From Treponema sp. (lineage in GTDB: Bacteria; Spirochaetota; Spirochaetia; Treponematales; Treponemataceae): DNA of 43,044 nt. The notes beneath the pieces are model-generated. The model made no database searches, had not been told where the DNA came from, and saw only the letters and a program-made list of their open reading frames with translations. This document shows positions 15,550 through 23,632 of this stretch, piece by piece. The stretch lies in assembly GCA_016294035.1 (NCBI GenBank), contig JAEDCT010000020.1:1-43044 (forward strand), read 5' to 3'. The first letter of the stretch is position 1. Every line of letters begins with the position of its first letter. The position numbers were made by a program, and so were the translations under genes.

Positions 15550-16453
15550 CGTCTGAGAAAATATTATTTGAAGACAACTCGTTCGTTATGTTGTCATACA
15601 GTTCACGGGCTGTTTCAAGAAGAGGTCCCGGTTTAGCCTTGCTTGACTTTCCCAAACCGAAGATTCTTGCAATGGCCTTCTTGCTTTCATCAAGTTTCTT
15701 GAGACGAAGTTCCTGATCCTCACGCTGACCATACTTGTATTCCAAAAGACCGCAAAGGAAAATGACTCCATCATAACCATAGTTCTTGTCCGTGTCCGGG
15801 CCAAAATTTGAAACACTTTCAATAGACTCTATTCGACCCGTTTCATTGATCAGGGTCTGCTGATAGAAAAAGAGAGCCTTTCTGTAAAAAACCTGTGAAA
15901 TATAGCCAAAATTATGTCCAGGAGAAGCAATGTCCATTTCCTTGCATAACCAGGCAAGCCTCAGGGATATGAGTCCACGCTTGAAAGTTGGTGCATAGGC
16001 AATGTCAACATCCTCATAAGTCATGAGGGCATAGTAATACATGGCAACACCATCATATAAAGTTCGCTCACAATGAAGATCATAATGAGGGAAAATATTG
16101 TCAACGGCCTTTACACGCTTGTCCTCATTATCCATTATTCTGTCAAAAGATGCCTTGTCCCTGATATCCTTGAAATCACGCCAGAAAAATGCAGCATGAC
16201 AGTTTGGACAGCAGCCAACTTCATAAATCAACGGATACACACGGCCATATTTCTTAGAAGGCTCATAGTTTCTGTGAAGCTCGTCAGTAAGGTTTCCGGC
16301 AATAGTACGTCCACCGCCCTGGAACATCAGTTCCTGCTTGAATTTTCTGTTGCATACGGGACATTCAAGTTCTTCCTTTGCCCAATATGAAATCTTTGGT
16401 TTTTTTGCCTCATTTTCATCAGGCCATGACGAAAGCCTGGAATTTTTTGCCAT
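15542..16453 (-). CDS. DUF2225 zinc-binding protein
   Basis: 303 residues. Cys31 and Cys34 (CPVC) and Cys82/Cys85 (CPNC) are two zinc-knuckle pairs separated by about 50 residues; the spacer holds GGGRTIAGNLTDELHRNY. The Cys pairs and the EVGCCPNCHAAFF segment identify the DUF2225 (COG1655) family, of unknown function and common in spirochaetes and Firmicutes. The helical remainder resembles TPR-like repeats. No signal peptide. GAGG lies 6 nt before the ATG. It sits 3 nt after acpS and overlaps truA, so it belongs to the same operon. Confidence 0.85.
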   Translation of the reverse strand: MAKNSRLSSWPDENEAKKPKISYWAKEELECPVCNRKFKQELMFQGGGRTIAGNLTDELHRNYEPSKKYGRVYPLIYEVGCCPNCHAAFFWRDFKDIRDKASFDRIMDNEDKRVKAVDNIFPHYDLHCERTLYDGVAMYYYALMTYEDVDIAYAPTFKRGLISLRLAWLCKEMDIASPGHNFGYISQVFYRKALFFYQQTLINETGRIESIESVSNFGPDTDKNYGYDGVIFLCGLLEYKYGQREDQELRLKKLDESKKAIARIFGLGKSSKAKPGPLLETARELYDNITNELSSNNIFSDDE

Positions 16454-16456
16454 TTG

Positions 16457-16837
16457 CTACCTCACTTCTATTATAACACATGCAACTGCATATTTCTTTT
16501 CATGACTAAGGGAAACATGAACACATGCATCTTTACCGCACATTTTCTCAAGTATTTCCAGAGCCTTTCCCTCCACAACAAGCTCAGGCTTTCCCAGTTC
16601 CGTGTTTCTGACCCACACCTCATCCAGAGAAAAATCCCGGACACCAGTTCCCAGGGCTTTTGAAAAAGCTTCCTTTGCGGCAAATCTTGAAGCAAAATGC
16701 TCACACTTTCTCTGCAGCCTCATTGAATCCGAGGGAAATTCATTGGGATTGAAAAAACGCCCATACATATTGCTGTCTGAAACCCATTTTTCAAAACGGG
16801 AAACATCAGCTATATCACACCCTATTCCAAAAATCAT
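16457..16837 (-). CDS. acpS: holo-[acyl-carrier-protein] synthase
   Basis: 126 residues, usual AcpS length. Transfers 4'-phosphopantetheine from CoA to apo-ACP. Magnesium ligands are Asp8 in IGCDIADVSRFEK and Glu56 in RFAAKEAFSKALGTG; the SLSHEKKYAVA segment near the C-terminus is also standard. It overlaps the end of the cdaR gene by 4 bp (ATGA type). The same window carries coaX, which starts the CoA pathway that supplies its substrate. Confidence 0.95.
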   Translation of the reverse strand: MIFGIGCDIADVSRFEKWVSDSNMYGRFFNPNEFPSDSMRLQRKCEHFASRFAAKEAFSKALGTGVRDFSLDEVWVRNTELGKPELVVEGKALEILEKMCGKDACVHVSLSHEKKYAVACVIIEVR

Positions 16838-17799
16838 CGTCTGGTATTATCCTCACCGCTGAACTCAAACCTTACCATTATCTTGTCCGTGCTTTGAGAT
16901 GTAATTTTAAGAGAAGACGGCACATCAAGCTGAAGGGGAAATTCATACTCCCCGCTTTCCTCAACATTGGAACAATCACAGAAAGCCCTGATCTGCTTTG
17001 CGGTGACTTTCTCTATATCAAGGACGCGTCCCTCAAGTGTAAGGCTGATTACAGGAGTATCAGAAGCCAGCCTGAATCCCAGCGGAAGATTTTCCATGGA
17101 AACTGGAATCTTTTCCATTTCCTTGACCATTCCCTCAGGCACAATTGAAACATTTACGTTTACCTTTTGCCCCTCAAGAATAGAAACAAAATAATTTGTA
17201 TTCAATATTGAAACATCTTTCTCAAAACCATTTCTCACGCCCTCAAGACTGATTGCCTGAGTTGAAAGGGACTGCATCTCAGAGATCATTGATTCCGGGC
17301 CTACCACAGTCACATGAGCTGGTTCAACAACCACAGAAGAACTCTTGTATCCGTATGCAGGCTTTCCGGCAATTGAAGGCCTCACAGGAACTGCCTTTGA
17401 AAGTTTCTTTTCAAGCTTGAGCTCAACCTTTTCCGGCCGGGCAGACAACTCCAGCGGATCAATCAGAAGCCCCTTTTCGCTGACATCAATATAAACCGGA
17501 CACTGGACAATTCCTTCTTTTTCTGAGGAAACATCAACAAATGCCTTGAATGTATTCTCGGAAATCGAAGAAATGCTGTCCTTGTTGGCACGCACAAAAA
17601 CCCTGACATAACGCAGATTCTCGTTTCCAGACACTGGTATAACACTACCATTTGCCTTGATTTCAAGTGGAATGGTGTATACATTAGTCTTCAGCATGTC
17701 CATCTGATGGAAGAAATAAATGAGAATAGCCAGGACAAAACAAATTGCCTTTACCGGCCAGTTTTTAGTTACCCTTTCCAGTAATCGCTTTGTGTTCAT
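16834..17799 (-). CDS. cdaR: YbbR-domain protein, CdaA regulator
   Basis: 321 residues. One TM helix (about 13-31, KAICFVLAILIYFF) is followed by an extracytoplasmic part made of YbbR-like beta repeats, visible as recurrent segments of the type 'V.V.P..VTVVGPES' (near residue 165) and 'IPLEIKANG'. In Firmicutes CdaR binds and controls the membrane diadenylate cyclase CdaA. Here the gene overlaps the end of cdaA by 35 bp and has GAGG 8 nt before its ATG, supporting the same partnership. In many Firmicutes the third gene is glmM; here it is acpS. Confidence 0.9.
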   Translation of the reverse strand: MNTKRLLERVTKNWPVKAICFVLAILIYFFHQMDMLKTNVYTIPLEIKANGSVIPVSGNENLRYVRVFVRANKDSISSISENTFKAFVDVSSEKEGIVQCPVYIDVSEKGLLIDPLELSARPEKVELKLEKKLSKAVPVRPSIAGKPAYGYKSSSVVVEPAHVTVVGPESMISEMQSLSTQAISLEGVRNGFEKDVSILNTNYFVSILEGQKVNVNVSIVPEGMVKEMEKIPVSMENLPLGFRLASDTPVISLTLEGRVLDIEKVTAKQIRAFCDCSNVEESGEYEFPLQLDVPSSLKITSQSTDKIMVRFEFSGEDNTRR

Positions 17800-18592
17800 C
17801 GATTGTATCCTCTATTACCTGCTGATCCGGTGTAATTTCAAGCTGTCGCTCAAGAATCTTTGTAACCTGTTCCAATGTAAGGTCATAGTGAAGCTTTGAG
17901 TCAAAGGCAAGACTGTAGGCTCCCGTTTCCTCACTGACAATTAAAACCACGCAATCACTGACTTCACTCAAGCCCAATGCTGCTCTGTGCCTGGTACCGA
18001 AAGTCTTCTTGATGTCATACTGCTCACTGATTGGAAGAAAACATCCGGCCGCAATAACCTTGTCTCCCTGAATGAAGCAGGCTCCATCATGAAGCGGAGT
18101 ATCATGACCAAATATGGTTACCAGCAATCCTGATGAAAGATCTGCATTGAGTCTTACACCAGAATTAATGAAGTTTTCCATTTTCGTTCGTCTCATAAAA
18201 ACTGCAAGCATACCTCTCTTTTGCTTTGAAAGCATTTCCGCGGCAATGAGAACTGAATCAACATAGGAATGCTTGGCCCTTGATCCGAAGGTAAACCATT
18301 CAACCTGACCAAGTTTTAGAAAAACCTTTCTGAGTTCCGGCTGAAAAACAATGGCAAAGGCAATCAAAAGCCCCGGAGCCATGATTCTGAAAAGCCACAT
18401 AAGTGTCTGAAGATTAAGTACATAAACTCCTGCATAGAACAGAAGAACAATAAGGGCAGCGGTAATAAGCTGAAGGGCATTTGTCCTGGAAATAAGATCA
18501 TAAGCCTTGTAGAAAAGAAATGTGAGGATGCCTATGTCCAGAACAGGACGAATATATTCATATATATTGAGTAAAGTATCAAACTGGCTCAT
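17765..18592 (-). CDS. cdaA: membrane diadenylate cyclase
   Basis: 275 residues. Makes c-di-AMP from two ATP. Three TM helices lie within the first 85 residues, followed by the DAC (DisA-N) domain with the two active-site motifs DGA (169-171, in LHDGACF) and RHR (201-203, in GTRHRAALG). FQPELRKVF between TM3 and the domain is typical of CdaA. A 12-codon extension upstream is rejected because ATG 18592 overlaps the folP stop as ATGA. c-di-AMP usually controls potassium and osmolyte balance and cell-wall homeostasis. Partnered with cdaR downstream. Confidence 0.96.
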   Translation of the reverse strand: MSQFDTLLNIYEYIRPVLDIGILTFLFYKAYDLISRTNALQLITAALIVLLFYAGVYVLNLQTLMWLFRIMAPGLLIAFAIVFQPELRKVFLKLGQVEWFTFGSRAKHSYVDSVLIAAEMLSKQKRGMLAVFMRRTKMENFINSGVRLNADLSSGLLVTIFGHDTPLHDGACFIQGDKVIAAGCFLPISEQYDIKKTFGTRHRAALGLSEVSDCVVLIVSEETGAYSLAFDSKLHYDLTLEQVTKILERQLEITPDQQVIEDTIDEHKAITGKGN

Positions 18593-19401
18593 CTCAAAGA
18601 TTTTAGCACAGCAAGGCTGTCTCGGCAAGAAGCTACATCATGAACGCGAACCAGAGATGCACCATTCTGAACGGAAATCAAGTTGGCTGCAACAGTTCCG
18701 AATAACCGGTCCGAGGCATCCCTTCCAGTCATCTGACCGATGCATGTCTTTCTGGACAAAGCCATTAGAACCGGATATTTTCCTCCACAAAGCTGTCCGC
18801 ATTTTTTTATGAGGAGGGCATTTCCCTCAAGGCTTTTTCCAAAACCGATTCCAGGATCCACAATTATCTTTGACTCACTGATTCCATTTCTTGCTGCATA
18901 GTCAGCACGGGATGACAGGTATGAATCAACCTCACGGAAAATATCATCATAATCAGTTGATTTCTGCATTTCAGAGGGGATTCCACGCTTGTGCATCAGT
19001 ATGACGGGAATGGATGTTTGTGCAGCAAGAGACACAAGCCTTTCATCATCCTCAAGAGCCGACACATCATTGAGAATATCAGCACCAGCATCAAGGCAAG
19101 CCTTCATTACCGCATACTTTCTTGTGTCAACTGAGATTGGAATATCCGAATGCTTCCTGATTTCCCTGATTACCGGCACAACCCTGTTGATTTCCTCAGA
19201 CTCATCAACATACAGGCTTCCAGGTCTTGTGGATTCTCCGCCAATATCAAGAATATCAGCACCATCCTCAATAAGTTTCAGTGCCAATTCCAATCCGCCG
19301 CGGCTTTTTTCATAAAAACTGTCTGGAGTGCAATTTACAATGCCCATTACAAAAGCATCCATATCGGTACTTATTTTTCTGGAAGCAAGTTGAAGTTCCA
19401 T
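18589..19401 (-). CDS. folP: dihydropteroate synthase
   Basis: 270 residues. Condenses p-aminobenzoate with hydroxymethyl-dihydropterin diphosphate; target of sulfonamides. MGIVNCTPDSFYE (19-31) is the pterin/diphosphate loop, with Cys where most enzymes have Val or Met. DIGGESTRPG, ISVDTRK and DPGIGFGK follow in the normal order, and LVRVHDV closes the barrel. The in-frame TTG seven codons upstream lies inside the ribosome site, so ATG 19401 behind GGGAGGG is taken. It sits 24 bp after dxs and overlaps cdaA by 4 bp. No other folate gene is in the window. Confidence 0.95.
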   Translation of the reverse strand: MELQLASRKISTDMDAFVMGIVNCTPDSFYEKSRGGLELALKLIEDGADILDIGGESTRPGSLYVDESEEINRVVPVIREIRKHSDIPISVDTRKYAVMKACLDAGADILNDVSALEDDERLVSLAAQTSIPVILMHKRGIPSEMQKSTDYDDIFREVDSYLSSRADYAARNGISESKIIVDPGIGFGKSLEGNALLIKKCGQLCGGKYPVLMALSRKTCIGQMTGRDASDRLFGTVAANLISVQNGASLVRVHDVASCRDSLAVLKSLR

Positions 19402-19425
19402 AATGCTGCCCTCCCTCTTCAAGGA

Positions 19426-21363
19426 TTATTTTTTCTCGTCAAATGATGTGTATATTTCCATGCAGGATTCAAATATCTGCTGTGATCCAAGCCCTGCCGA
19501 ACAAAGAATGTCTTCCCTGTTCCCATTTGGAAGAAACCGATCCGGGAAGGCCAGAACCTTTGTCCGTTTGTTCATGAGCAGCGGATTCTTTTTCATGAGA
19601 CTTTCAATCCACTGGCACATGCCGCCAGTCTCAACACCATCCTCAACAAAAACCACACCATCATATCTTTCTGCAATGGCATAAAAATATTCAGCATCAA
19701 AAGGCTTTATGAATCTGAGAGAATAAATGTCTGTCCTGACCCCGCCAAGCAAAAGCCTTCTTGCAGCAGTCAAAACCTCAGAATACATTCCACCTGTACA
19801 GACAATCAGTATCTTTACAAAAGCCTTTCCTGCATCTTCCTCAAAATCAAGGGAAACAGAAGGTGCATAATCCTCACACTTAACATGTACTCCGCGACCA
19901 GGTTCCGGCTCAGAAGAAAATCCAGGTATTTCCGAAGAGCAGCTCATTTTTGGCCATCTTATGGCAACAGGCCCCGAACATTTCCATGCTGCCCATTCAA
20001 GACAAGCTTCAAGGTCATTTCTGGAAGCAACAGTCATCATTGTCAGGTTTGGAATGGATCTCATTAAGGAAATATCAAATATACCCTGGTGAGTCTCTCC
20101 GTCAGAAGGAACGGCACCGGCCCTGTCAAGGCACAGAACCACATGTCTTTTTGGAAGTGCCACATCCATCAGTATCTGGTCAATGGCTCTCTGCATGAAG
20201 GTTGAATAGATTGCACAAAATGGAATTGAACCACCGGCAGCAAGACCACCAGCAAAGGTTACGGCATGTTCCTCGGCAATTCCCACATCAAAAAATCTTT
20301 CCGGATATTTTCTGGAAAAGGCATCAAGACCAGTTCCCTTGGACATGGCTGCAGTTATGGCAAGAATCCTGGAATCCTTTTCAGCCATGGAAACAATCTT
20401 GTCACTAAACACCTGCGTAAAGCTCATGGAATCATATTTCTCAACAGTTCCCTCACTGGTATTGAAGGGACCAATTCCATGGAAGGCAGAAGGATTCATC
20501 TCTGCAGGAGAATATCCCTTTCCTTTTTTTGTCATAACATGAATGACAACAGGCTTTCTGATTTTCTTTGCTTTTTCAAAAAACTTTTCAAGCTCACTTA
20601 TATTATGGCCGTTGAGAGGACCTGCATATTCAAATCCCATCTCAACAAAAAAATTGTTTGCAAAAAATATTCCTTTGATTCCGCGCTTCATTCTGAAAAT
20701 AAGTTTTCCCAGATACCTGTTTACCAGTGGAATTCTTTCAACAATTCCGTCTATTCTTCGCCTGAATCCCTGGTATCCACCTGTCATTGTAAGCCTGGTC
20801 AAGTGTCTTGAAAGAGACCCTACATTTTTTGAAATTGACATCTGATTGTCATTTACTACAACAATCAGGTTTTCTGCAAGTTGACCTGCATGGCTCAGGC
20901 CCTCAAATGCCATTCCTCCTGTAAGTGCTCCGTCTCCAATAACGGCAACAACCTTGTCATTGCGCCCCTGCAGTTTCCAGGAAGCAAGAAGCCCCAGTGC
21001 AGATGATATGGATGAAGATGCATGGCCGGCATCAAAATAGTCATGAATGCTCTCAGAAATTCGGGTAAATCCAGATATGCCGTTCTTAAGCCTGATTGAA
21101 GAAAAATCCTTGTACCGTCCCGTAAGCATTTTGTGGGGATAGGACTGATGGCTAACATCCCAGACAATGGCATCCCGTGGACTGTCAAAAACTCTGTGAA
21201 GTGCAATAGTAAGCTCTACAACACCAAGATTGCTTGCAAGATGACCACCATTGTTTCCAACAACATCAATGATGCGCGCCCTGATTTCCGAGGCCAGTTG
21301 AGACAGCTGTTTTTCTGGAATTTTCTTCAAGTCATCCGGTGAAGAAATGGAACTCAATAGCAA
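19426..21363 (-). CDS. dxs: 1-deoxy-D-xylulose-5-phosphate synthase
   Basis: 645 residues. Thiamine-diphosphate enzyme that joins pyruvate and glyceraldehyde-3-phosphate, the entry to the MEP isoprenoid pathway. HLASNLG (41-47), GHASSSISSALG, the ThDP/Mg motif GDGALTGG, VVNDNQMSIS, and DRAGAVPSDGETHQGIFD are in order. The only start that keeps the family N-terminus (SSPDDLKKI) is the TTG at 21363, 9 nt after AAGGAG. First gene of the dxs-folP-cdaA-cdaR-acpS-DUF2225-truA operon; the terminator at 21400-21439 separates it from the upstream small gene, so it has its own weak promoter or lives on read-through. Confidence 0.95.
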   Translation of the reverse strand: MLLSSISSPDDLKKIPEKQLSQLASEIRARIIDVVGNNGGHLASNLGVVELTIALHRVFDSPRDAIVWDVSHQSYPHKMLTGRYKDFSSIRLKNGISGFTRISESIHDYFDAGHASSSISSALGLLASWKLQGRNDKVVAVIGDGALTGGMAFEGLSHAGQLAENLIVVVNDNQMSISKNVGSLSRHLTRLTMTGGYQGFRRRIDGIVERIPLVNRYLGKLIFRMKRGIKGIFFANNFFVEMGFEYAGPLNGHNISELEKFFEKAKKIRKPVVIHVMTKKGKGYSPAEMNPSAFHGIGPFNTSEGTVEKYDSMSFTQVFSDKIVSMAEKDSRILAITAAMSKGTGLDAFSRKYPERFFDVGIAEEHAVTFAGGLAAGGSIPFCAIYSTFMQRAIDQILMDVALPKRHVVLCLDRAGAVPSDGETHQGIFDISLMRSIPNLTMMTVASRNDLEACLEWAAWKCSGPVAIRWPKMSCSSEIPGFSSEPEPGRGVHVKCEDYAPSVSLDFEEDAGKAFVKILIVCTGGMYSEVLTAARRLLLGGVRTDIYSLRFIKPFDAEYFYAIAERYDGVVFVEDGVETGGMCQWIESLMKKNPLLMNKRTKVLAFPDRFLPNGNREDILCSAGLGSQQIFESCMEIYTSFDEKK

Positions 21364-21399
21364 TTAGGGATTCTCCTTCCTGTGGGTTTTCGAGCTATA

Positions 21400-21439
21400 A
21401 AAAAAGACCGCAGTTACAAAATAAACCGCGGTCTTTTTT
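21400..21439. terminator. bidirectional terminator after the 29-codon gene
   Basis: AAAAAAGACCGC (21400-21411) and GCGGTCTTTTTT (21428-21439) form a perfect 12-bp stem with a 16-nt loop and A/T runs on both sides. It ends the small-gene transcript 21 bp after its stop. Confidence 0.9.
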
Positions 21440-21460
21440 AAGGAAAAGGCCCAAAAACAA

Positions 21461-21550
21461 TTACTTGCTTCTATGGCGATTTCTTCTAAGCTTCTTCTTA
21501 CGCTTATGTGTCGCTATTTTTGCGCGCTTTCTTTTCTTTCCACAAGGCAT
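21461..21550 (-). CDS. 29-residue basic ribosomal-type peptide (AURKAIP1/COX24 family)
   Basis: The peptide begins MPCGKKRKRAKIATHKRKKK and ends LRRNRHRSK; 15 of 29 residues are Lys or Arg. This pattern (MPSGKKRKRHK.ATHKRKKRLRKNRHK) is that of the AURKAIP1/COX24-domain small proteins known from Bacteroidetes and spirochaetes, related to mitochondrial ribosomal protein mS38; it is probably a tiny component of the small ribosomal subunit. It has AGGAG 9 nt before the ATG, its own near-consensus promoter and its own terminator, so it is a real gene of high expected expression despite its size. Gene finders often miss it. Confidence 0.88.
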   Translation of the reverse strand: MPCGKKRKRAKIATHKRKKKLRRNRHRSK

Positions 21551-21582
21551 ATTGTAGAACTCCTTACTATAGTAGTTATCCC

Positions 21583-21611
21583 ATTATGCTGAATTGAAAA
21601 AAATATGTCAA
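21583..21611 (-). promoter_or_regulatory. near-consensus promoter of the 29-codon gene
   Basis: On the minus strand TTGACA (21606-21611, perfect -35), 17 bp, then CATAAT (21583-21588). An 8-bp palindrome ACTATAGT (21567-21574) falls near the transcription start. The leader is about 25 nt with AGGAG. Confidence 0.85.
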
Positions 21612-21619
21612 GGGCAGAC

Positions 21620-22795
21620 CTAAAGTTCCACAAGAAACCTGTTCAAAAAAAGAATTCCCTTTTCATTCAGGCTGAATCTCGTTCCCCCGCCATCTTCCTC
21701 ATTCTCACAGCACAGGTCCCTGTCAGAAAAATTCTTCCACACAGCACCAAGCCTTGTCCGAAGGTCAGCAGAAAAAAGCCTCTCATACTCACTTGAGGAA
21801 ATTCCCCTGAGAGTCCTGAACCCCATCATGAGATACTCAAACTCCCTTGTTTCCATGTCCAGTTTTTCCCTGGTTCCAGGTGCATGGCAGGCACAGGCAT
21901 TTTCTGAATTCCAGTATTTCACATAGGCGGCAATATCATGAGTGTTTGTGAATCGTTCAGAAACATCTGAGTAAACAGTTCCACAGGCACCGGCCCCGCA
22001 CCCAATATAGTTCTTCTGATTCCAGTATCTCAGGTTATGGATACTTTCCATTGATGGCCTTGAAAAATTGGAAACCTCATACTGCCTGTACCCATTAGCC
22101 GACAGGACCTTTCTTCCCCTAAGCCACAGAGAATCTGCAAGATCACAGTCAAAGTCCAGAACACCGGAATCAATTTTTTCAGCAAGGGGAGTCCCATCCT
22201 CAACTGTAAGGGTGTACATTGAAATATGATCCGGATCATAGGAAATAATGCGTTCTAAGGATTCAAGGAATTCTTTTTCGCTCTCACCGGGAAGCCCCGC
22301 AATAATGTCAAGATTAAGGCGTTTGCTCCAGTTTTTCCTGATCATGTCCAGGGCAGCCACCGTCTTTTCTGACGTGCAGTGACGTCCTACCTTCTCAAGA
22401 GACTTGTCAGCAAAACTCTGAACACCAAGGGAAATTCTTGAAACCTGCTCACTGGAAAGAACTTCAAGCTTTTCCCTGGTCACGGTTTCCGGATTCATTT
22501 CCATGGTAATTTCAAGTGTGGAATCAAAATTTCCTGCTTTTGTAGATTTTCTGATTGATGTCAGCAAAGAAGACAATTGACCTGGCGAAAGAAGACTTGG
22601 AGTTCCACCGCCAATATAAACAGTATTCCAGGAAACAACCCCATAATCCAAGGCCCTTACGGCTATCTCAGATTTCAGGGCGCTTAAATACTCATCAGGC
22701 ACACGGCAATTGTTTCCCACAGAAAAAAAATCGCAGTAATCACATTTTTTTATGCAGTAGGGAATATGAACGTAAAGAGAATAATCCGTTTCCAA
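21620..22795 (-). CDS. hemW: HemW-type radical SAM protein
   Basis: 391 residues. The 4Fe-4S motif CIKKCDYCDF (Cys14, Cys18, Cys21, then Phe23) and YIGGGTPSLL are typical of the HemN/HemW branch. HemW proteins are heme chaperones rather than coproporphyrinogen oxidases; the length, and the absence of the extra N-terminal extension of HemN, favour HemW. The C-terminal winged-helix part ends GILFLNRFL. The start is a TTG one base after the stop of the lepB-like gene, with no good ribosome site, so coupling to that gene is likely. The 69 bases between its stop and the small-gene promoter carry no feature. Confidence 0.88.
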   Translation of the reverse strand: METDYSLYVHIPYCIKKCDYCDFFSVGNNCRVPDEYLSALKSEIAVRALDYGVVSWNTVYIGGGTPSLLSPGQLSSLLTSIRKSTKAGNFDSTLEITMEMNPETVTREKLEVLSSEQVSRISLGVQSFADKSLEKVGRHCTSEKTVAALDMIRKNWSKRLNLDIIAGLPGESEKEFLESLERIISYDPDHISMYTLTVEDGTPLAEKIDSGVLDFDCDLADSLWLRGRKVLSANGYRQYEVSNFSRPSMESIHNLRYWNQKNYIGCGAGACGTVYSDVSERFTNTHDIAAYVKYWNSENACACHAPGTREKLDMETREFEYLMMGFRTLRGISSSEYERLFSADLRTRLGAVWKNFSDRDLCCENEEDGGGTRFSLNEKGILFLNRFLVEL

Positions 22796-22796
22796 G

Positions 22797-23492
22797 CTAG
22801 TAGAGTCTCATTTCATTGAAAGGGAAAACCTGCATGATTACCCTTCCCTCAATACGGTCTTTATCCAGCGGGCCATATAGTCTTGAATCAATTGACCCAA
22901 CCCTGTCATCGGCAAGAACAAAATACTCATTCTCCCCAAGAGTATTAGCCTTGAGAACACCATCACAGCCCATGGAATCCCACTGAACCGGAACAGAGTA
23001 AATATTCACGCTGTATTCGTTTCTGGAAAGCTCAAACTCAGACAGGAAATGATTTTGACCATAGGGTCTTACATACAGAATATAGTCCTTCATGTAGTAG
23101 GAATCTCCGGGAAGAGCAACAACACGACGAACTGAAGGTTTTCCAGTCATCCTGCTTGTTGAACCGAAAGGTGCTGCCTTCTGCAAAGTAAAGAACCTGC
23201 ACACAGTGTTAACAGCTCCCTTATACCAGGGATTCTTTTCCCCATCCATTCTGGAAATATATACCAGATCTCCTCTCTCAGGATGTTTCAAAAATGGAAT
23301 CACAAAAGAAATGCCATTTCTGGACACACCCTTTTCCATTGAAGAATTATTCGTGTAAATTGGAAAGAGAATGAAATTAAGAAATAGAGAAAGAAAAAGA
23401 AATATGGAAAGGCACAGCATGACAAATCTGGTTATCTGACTCTGCCTGCGCTTCTTGTACTCATATGAATAGTCACCAACATTTTGTCTCAT
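22797..23492 (-). CDS. signal peptidase I-like protein with Lys to Arg at the catalytic site
   Basis: 231 residues with one TM helix (about 22-45). The box B serine is Ser51 in NNSSMEKGV, and box E appears as ADDRVGSIDSRLYGP, both recognisable from LepB. In box D, VRRVVALPGD (121-130), Arg122 stands where E. coli LepB has the general-base Lys145. A Ser/Lys dyad is therefore not evident, so activity is uncertain: it may use another lysine, work as a Ser/Arg variant, or be a non-cleaving paralogue. Spirochaetes commonly carry several SPase-I homologues. It is first in lepB-hemW, and its ATG lies 6 nt after a -10 box with no Shine-Dalgarno sequence. Confidence 0.85.
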   Translation of the reverse strand: MRQNVGDYSYEYKKRRQSQITRFVMLCLSIFLFLSLFLNFILFPIYTNNSSMEKGVSRNGISFVIPFLKHPERGDLVYISRMDGEKNPWYKGAVNTVCRFFTLQKAAPFGSTSRMTGKPSVRRVVALPGDSYYMKDYILYVRPYGQNHFLSEFELSRNEYSVNIYSVPVQWDSMGCDGVLKANTLGENEYFVLADDRVGSIDSRLYGPLDKDRIEGRVIMQVFPFNEMRLY

Positions 23493-23498
23493 GAAATC

Positions 23499-23528
23499 AT
23501 AGTAACAAACAAAGGGCCTTTCTGTAAA
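23499..23528 (-). promoter_or_regulatory. promoter of the lepB-like gene, abutting the ATG
   Basis: On the minus strand TTTACA (23523-23528), 18 bp, then TACTAT (23499-23504), then 6 nt to the ATG at 23492. This implies a leaderless or almost leaderless mRNA. Confidence 0.5.
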
Positions 23529-23594
23529 GTACGAAAAACTTCATGCTGGGCAGCCCCCTGGATGCACCCGTAACTTCCCTGCTGGCGACAATTC

Positions 23595-23623
23595 TTGTGT
23601 TTTGTGCGTAAATATAGTATAAT
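23595..23623 (+). promoter_or_regulatory. smpB promoter, abutting the ATG
   Basis: TTGTGT (23595-23600), 17 bp, TATAAT (23618-23623), then 9 nt to the ATG at 23633. The start would fall 0-3 nt before the ATG and there is no ribosome site. The space between this and the divergent lepB promoter holds a GC-rich patch (23545-23588) unlike its surroundings. Confidence 0.7.
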
Positions 23624-23632
23624 TTTCAGGTT

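Noticed and set aside
23545..23588. SRP (4.5S) RNA in the GC-rich patch between lepB-like and smpB
   Set aside because: The conserved GGAAGG/AGCAGCC apical loop is absent on both strands and the space is too short.
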